Source of the DNA: Spirosoma oryzae
Lineage (GTDB): Bacteria; Bacteroidota; Bacteroidia; Cytophagales; Spirosomataceae
DNA length: 64,000 nucleotides
Assembly: GCF_003002825.1 (NCBI RefSeq)
Contig: NZ_PVTE01000015.1
Coordinates: 62,001-126,000 of the forward strand
Direction: 5' to 3'
Part shown: in pieces, positions 60,508-64,000 of the stretch
Position numbering within the stretch: the first letter of the stretch is position 1
How the letters are laid out: each line of letters starts with the position of its first letter
Notes under the pieces: generated by a model
What the model saw: only the letters and a program-made list of their open reading frames with translations
Told to the model about the DNA's origin: nothing
Database searches by the model: none
Program-made: the position numbers and the translations under genes

Positions 60508-60653
60508 ACAAGGTTCAGTCGGTACAAAAACAAGGTTTAGTCGGAAATATATAACTCGTAAAACAAGATTTGCTCGGTCTTAAAAGCAAGGTTTAGTCGG
60601 TTATACTACAAGATTTGATCGGTATACATGTATTAATACAAGTTTTAATCGGT
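60508..60653. repeat. Iteron array of the plasmid origin (six copies)
   Basis: Six 16-base copies of (A/G)CAAGRTTYAGTCGGT-type sequence: 60508-60523, 60530-60545, 60563-60578, 60586-60601, 60608-60623 and 60638-60653. The start-to-start spacings are 22, 33, 23, 22 and 30 bp, close to multiples of a helical turn, so initiator molecules could bind on one face. The copies vary most at positions 6 and 10 and the last base. Two more copies lie in the inverted repeat at 60706. The arrangement with a downstream rep gene marks an iteron-type origin. Confidence 0.88.
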
Positions 60654-60705
60654 ACAATAAATAGTTTATCATTAAAGGTAGGATACGTATAATTATTCAG
60701 GGCTG

Positions 60706-60781
60706 TACTGTTGTATGGTACCGACTAAACCTTGTTTTTACGCACGTAAAAACAAGGTTTAGTCGGTACCATACAACAGTA
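60706..60781. promoter_or_regulatory. 37-bp perfect inverted repeat before rep (probable rep operator)
   Basis: Two arms of 37 bases (60706-60742 and 60745-60781) are perfect complements around a 2-base centre (CA at 60743-60744). Each arm contains one iteron-type sequence, in opposite orientation (CCGACTAAACCTTGT on the left, ACAAGGTTTAGTCGG on the right). Initiator proteins of this kind commonly bind such a dyad as dimers to repress their own gene. It is 69 bp upstream of the rep start. Confidence 0.85.
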
Positions 60782-60849
60782 TTACGAACTTGATAAGAAC
60801 AAACTTGTATTTATTATTAAATTTACCATTGTACAAATCAATATGTGAT

Positions 60850-61977
60850 ATGACTCATTCTGATATCGACTTATCCAAGGTAACGCATTCTATTTTCAAT
60901 AAGCACCCAACTAATTATCAGTCTAACCTCTTTACCGAATCACGACAGGAATTCACCGAGTTGGAAAAGAAGATAGTTGTTTTAGTTGTCAACCAGATTG
61001 GTCATATGGTTCTTAAGGGTGAACTTAAACCGGATACGAACCTTAAGTTTCACATACCTTACACAGAACTAACAAAAGATAGATACAATCTTATTGCAGA
61101 TGCAGCAGACACTCTTCAACAAAAGCGGCTTATGTATCGCAACGATAGCAAAGCCGAATTCCACTATATTACCCCTTTCCCAAGCGTTAAGTCTGCTGTA
61201 GTTGATGGAAGGAAAGTCATTGTACTTACTATGTTCGCTGATGTTGTTCCACATTTCGCAGAATTAGGACAGCGATATACTAAATACGATATAGATGTCA
61301 TGCTATCGCTCTCGTCTGTTTACGCTCAGCGTATGTTTGAGATTGTGAGCATGTTCCATAATCGAGGCCAAAAGCGATTCACCTATGCAGTAAGTGAATT
61401 GCGCATTATGTTAAATTGCCCGGATACATACCGATACAATGACTTCTGTGTGAACGCATTGGGGGTTGCTCAGCGTGAGTTGAAAAATAAGGCTCAAATT
61501 CATTTGAGTTGGGAAGTGTCAAAAAAAGAAGGTAAGAGAGTTATTGAATTAACCTTTTTCATTAAGACATCAAAAGAACTAGCAAATGATGGTGTTGAGC
61601 GAGAACGTCGTCAGGTCAACGGAATGTCAATCAATGAAGCGGTAGCTACTGCTTGGCAATTAATGAGAAATTATAAACTAAAGGACTGGCAAAAAGACTT
61701 AATTGCTTCTGATCCAGGACTACTTAGTACATTTCTACGCGTCGATTCTGAATTAAATAATGGGCTTCGAACGAATATAAAGAATCCAACAGCTTATCTA
61801 ATCAAATCAATAGGTATTGACCAAATGAAGGCTCCGGCGAAAGCAAAGAGGGTTGTAGTCATACCCAAATCTTCTACGCCTGCAACTATTATTGCACCAG
61901 GCCCAGATGTTCGCTTTAGCAAAGATCAGAAGCTGGGAGATATTATGGATAGCCTCTTCCCTACTACCAGTCATTAA
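60850..61977 (+). CDS. rep: RepB-family plasmid replication initiator (Initiator Rep protein)
   Basis: A 375-residue initiator of the RepB/Rep_3 type, with two winged-helix domains. Typical segments: FTELEKKIVVLVVNQIGHMV and KFHIPYTELTKDRYNLIADAADTLQQKRL in the first domain, YDIDVMLSLSSVYAQRMFEIVSMF and FTYAVSELRIMLNCPDTYRYNDFCVNALGVAQRELK in the second. The ATG at 60850 is chosen; a TTG at 60790 would place 20 extra residues after the operator. It is AT-richer than most neighbours. It binds the iterons upstream and should also bind the inverted repeat to control itself. Confidence 0.93.
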   Translation: MTHSDIDLSKVTHSIFNKHPTNYQSNLFTESRQEFTELEKKIVVLVVNQIGHMVLKGELKPDTNLKFHIPYTELTKDRYNLIADAADTLQQKRLMYRNDSKAEFHYITPFPSVKSAVVDGRKVIVLTMFADVVPHFAELGQRYTKYDIDVMLSLSSVYAQRMFEIVSMFHNRGQKRFTYAVSELRIMLNCPDTYRYNDFCVNALGVAQRELKNKAQIHLSWEVSKKEGKRVIELTFFIKTSKELANDGVERERRQVNGMSINEAVATAWQLMRNYKLKDWQKDLIASDPGLLSTFLRVDSELNNGLRTNIKNPTAYLIKSIGIDQMKAPAKAKRVVVIPKSSTPATIIAPGPDVRFSKDQKLGDIMDSLFPTTSH

Positions 61978-62002
61978 GATGAGGGTGATCAAGACTTTGT
62001 TC

Positions 62003-62011
62003 AGTGGATAA
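62003..62011 (-). promoter_or_regulatory. DnaA-box-like sequence after rep
   Basis: The complement of AGTGGATAA is TTATCCACT, one base from the DnaA consensus TTATCCACA. It lies 26 bp after the rep stop. A single 8/9 match can occur by chance. Confidence 0.35.
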
Positions 62012-62114
62012 TCACATAATAAAGGCTAAAGGCATACTAGTCAGCAGGTTTGCTCTTGCTTATTGTCTTGGGCGATCCTATCTGTACTAATTTATCAGCA
62101 TTGTGTGTAAGTAA

Positions 62115-62747
62115 CTAATCCTGCACAAACAGCATGTCGAAACTGCCCGTAAGCGGTATTGCCTTCCCAGGCGTAGTGCCTAGTCCGCTGGCCGTCGCCG
62201 ATACCGTAAAGGTGCCCTGTATCCGCTTCAACTGTTGAGTCCCCTGCGTCTTGACGGTAGTGACTTCTGAGATCGTCAACGATCCACTCTGCATGGTGTA
62301 CAGCTGCGGGCCCGGTAGGTTCAGGATTAGGTCGGCTATCTCTCCCCGCGCGCCTGGCTGTTCCCGAATACCCATGCGATACGTGCCCGGCGTCATCGTG
62401 TTGTATATCTGTAGCCACCCATTGGCCCGGTATTGCGCCGGCACACTGCTGTTTTCGCGGTACGCCCGCGGCTGCCCGACTGTGAAATAAGCATTGATAT
62501 CGTCCTGTAGCACGTTACCCGTCACCCCGTAGTAGGTGCTGGTCGGTGTATCAATGTGTTCTGGTCCCTCTGCCCGCAGGGAAAGGCCTTCTCCTGTTAC
62601 CGTAATCAGCCCAGAACCGGAGTAGCTGGACAGATCGGCCGGTATGATCAGATACGACGGTAAGGCTGGCTGTGGGTCTTTAGGACCGCAGCTGTAGACC
62701 AATGCAATGATAAGTACCCATAGCCAGCGCAAACCGTATCGTTTCAT
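62115..62747 (-). CDS. Lipoprotein of unknown function
   Basis: A 210-residue lipoprotein: signal (WLWVLIIALVYSCG) with the lipobox cysteine, then a beta-rich globular part (SGLITVTGEGLSLRAEGPEH, SGSLTISEVTTVKTQGTQQL, LKRIQGTFTVSATASGL). This pattern is common in Bacteroidota cell-surface lipoproteins, often with DUF-type beta-sandwich folds. ATG 62747 is chosen over one at 62765, since it begins directly with the basic signal start. It lies 19 bp after the gene at 62767 and is probably in an operon with it. Confidence 0.75.
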   Translation of the reverse strand: MKRYGLRWLWVLIIALVYSCGPKDPQPALPSYLIIPADLSSYSGSGLITVTGEGLSLRAEGPEHIDTPTSTYYGVTGNVLQDDINAYFTVGQPRAYRENSSVPAQYRANGWLQIYNTMTPGTYRMGIREQPGARGEIADLILNLPGPQLYTMQSGSLTISEVTTVKTQGTQQLKRIQGTFTVSATASGLGTTPGKAIPLTGSFDMLFVQD

Positions 62748-62766
62748 CTTATTTCCCCTTTCCAAT

Positions 62767-63774
62767 TTATTTCTTTGGCCCGTACATAATCATCTCATTC
62801 CGGGGCTGGCTTAACTCGTTATAGCGCTTACTGGTTTCCGTACTCATGCTGGCACCCAACGCGGCCACCTGCTGATACGTCTCCGAAATACGAAGGTGCA
62901 ACTCATCGATCATTTTGATGCGCTCAGCGTCGGTTAATTTAAGCGTAAGCGAGTCAAAATAGCCAAGTGGTACCTGGAAGGTGTCGTTGATAGTGCCGAT
63001 CAGTCCGGCCACCCCTCCCCCACTGGTCGCGCTGTTGATAACGCTCATGATAAGGGTTCCCGCCATTGGCGCACCGAAGGCGGCTCCAATCATGTTGCCC
63101 AGAATACCGAGTAGCTTTTGATTGTTCTTTGCGTTATCGGCCTGAAGCTCGCCGTACATTTTCAGACTTAGGTCCTTAAACTTCTCGTCGTATTCCGCTC
63201 TCTTGTCCGGAGCGAGCGCGTTGTAACTGTCAGCATCGGTCACACCGTACTGATTATTAAGTGCTAGCATTGCCGCCCCGGCGTCACCAGCGGGTGAAGA
63301 ACTGGACGATAAAGAGATGTTGATCGTCGGCATTGGCGGCAGAGCGATCGGTTGACCTGATGTGATAACAACTTGCAGTTGCTTGGCTATTGCGTTCGCT
63401 GTCTCGACAGCTCGGTTGTATTGAGTCATGTATCGGTAGGCGAAGCCATTACCACCTGTAGCCGCAAAGCCGGGATTGGCCTTCTCCAGATTGCCCGCGA
63501 TTGATACGTACTTGCTGCGATAGCCGTAGATATCCTGCTTCATTCGCATGATTTCGTCTACTTTGTAGTAGGTCGACACACCGCGCGAAACAATGACCCG
63601 GGAATTCATCTGAGCCGTAGTTAGCTTATTCATCCGTTCGTTGAGAATCCGGATTAATTCAAGTTTGGCGGCCTGCTCGGTGTCAGAAGTGCCACTGAAG
63701 TTATATGTCTCCTGCGCGAAGGTGGTAGTCGTGCTTAGGAGTGCAATGAGAATGGGGATAAAAAGAGTTTTCAT
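62767..63774 (-). CDS. Exported protein of unknown function
   Basis: A 335-residue protein with a signal peptide (ALLSTTTTFA-Q, about 1-21). The body is rich in Ala, Asn, Gln and Ser with several helical regions (LELIRILNERMNKLTTAQMN, then AGTLIMSVINSATSGGGVAG as a glycine-rich segment that might insert in a membrane). Long helices and that segment suggest a pore or coiled-coil surface protein. It is flanked by a lipoprotein gene and a gene running off the end; function is unknown. Confidence 0.7.
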   Translation of the reverse strand: MKTLFIPILIALLSTTTTFAQETYNFSGTSDTEQAAKLELIRILNERMNKLTTAQMNSRVIVSRGVSTYYKVDEIMRMKQDIYGYRSKYVSIAGNLEKANPGFAATGGNGFAYRYMTQYNRAVETANAIAKQLQVVITSGQPIALPPMPTINISLSSSSSPAGDAGAAMLALNNQYGVTDADSYNALAPDKRAEYDEKFKDLSLKMYGELQADNAKNNQKLLGILGNMIGAAFGAPMAGTLIMSVINSATSGGGVAGLIGTINDTFQVPLGYFDSLTLKLTDAERIKMIDELHLRISETYQQVAALGASMSTETSKRYNELSQPRNEMIMYGPKK

Positions 63775-63786
63775 CAGTCTGAGTCG

Positions 63787-64000
63787 TTATCTGAGTGGTA
63801 GATAGTATCCGTGCAGTACATCGTTGGAGTGAATGCCGCTATGAATATTGAGCGGTTCGTAAGTCGACAGAATGCGGTACTCGACCTTATCCCGGTCATA
63901 GCCGACGACCTGGATCGTGTCAGGTATGGGCGGTTTCGGGGTGATTCGTTTCAATCGAAGCTTTACTCCTACTGGATAATCAATCCGATTGTATACACGC
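63787..64000 (-). CDS. 3' end of a gene running off the window
   Basis: A minus-strand frame open from the window edge to TAA at 63787-63789, 70 residues in the visible part (RVYNRIDYPVGVKLRLKRIT to HGYYLPLR). It is 12 bp upstream of the gene at 62767 and probably in the same operon. Composition is coding-like, but no family was recognised. Confidence 0.6.
   Translation of the reverse strand, partial: RVYNRIDYPVGVKLRLKRITPKPPIPDTIQVVGYDRDKVEYRILSTYEPLNIHSGIHSNDVLHGYYLPLR

Noticed and set aside
1-64000. CRISPR array, tRNA or rRNA genes
   Set aside because: No regularly spaced 24-40 base repeats with unique spacers and no tRNA or rRNA pattern were seen. The only short tandem repeats are the two 15-bp sets, and the only regular repeats are the iterons.

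Overview
The window looks like part of a large accessory replicon, probably a plasmid, from a Bacteroidota bacterium of the Cytophagales (Spirosoma-like). Grounds: protein families typical of that phylum (DUF2911, DUF3347, DUF6428, DUF6660-like, CzcA fused to a TolC-like domain), few Shine-Dalgarno sites, promoter boxes of the TAnnTTTG type, and a RepB/initiator-Rep gene preceded by an iteron array and a 37-bp perfect inverted repeat. The taxonomic call is inferred from gene content alone. No tRNA, rRNA or CRISPR array was seen.

Layout. 1-3566: a truncated gene end, a secreted DUF305 protein, a YVTN beta-propeller and a Na+/Ca2+-exchanger-like carrier. 3664-7601: a sulfite module (LysR regulator, YeiH-type exporter, molybdenum sulfite oxidase, cytochrome c). 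7803-9253: a possible uracil-DNA-glycosylase-like gene, 15-bp tandem repeats and a 5'-truncated MBL-fold pseudogene. 9292-14063: a sulfur/persulfide module (two YeeE/YedE-type half transporters, methyltransferase, MBL-rhodanese protein, TauE exporter, Crp/Fnr regulator) with Crp-like palindromes in front of two operons. 14215-19011: a truncated methyltransferase, a Tn3-family transposase with a recognisable right end, and an unknown zinc-ribbon protein. 19185-20396: a GT61 glycosyltransferase.

20673-36913 is a copper/silver-type block: an RND pump whose inner-membrane subunit is split by a frameshift, a TolC protein, two adaptors, an HMA metallochaperone, an AraC regulator with an HMA-like N-terminus, a six-gene operon (propeller, DUF2911, methyltransferase, DUF2231, PepSY, DUF3347), a cysteine-rich four-helix copper-storage protein and a secreted propeller. 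37323-48061 is a zinc/cadmium/cobalt-type block: a CzcA-TolC fusion, adaptor, ZIP transporter, DUF1345 protein, RcnA/UreH-like protein, P1B ATPase and YnfA. 48491-50546 has a type I restriction remnant and three unknown genes. 50590-57156 is an arsenic island (Acr3, ArsO, two metallophosphoesterases, two ArsR, an exported ArsC/LMW-PTP-like protein, ArsN-like acetyltransferase, DUF6428) with matching ArsR-type boxes at both ArsR promoters.

57268-61977 is the replication region: DUF2158 and DUF2726 proteins, an unknown 254-residue protein followed by two microproteins, iterons, the inverted repeat and rep. 62115-64000 holds an unknown lipoprotein, an unknown exported protein and a gene running off the end.

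Together the genes describe a multi-metal and sulfur-stress resistance replicon: sulfite oxidation and export, persulfide handling, copper and divalent-cation efflux, and arsenic detoxification, each with its own local regulator.
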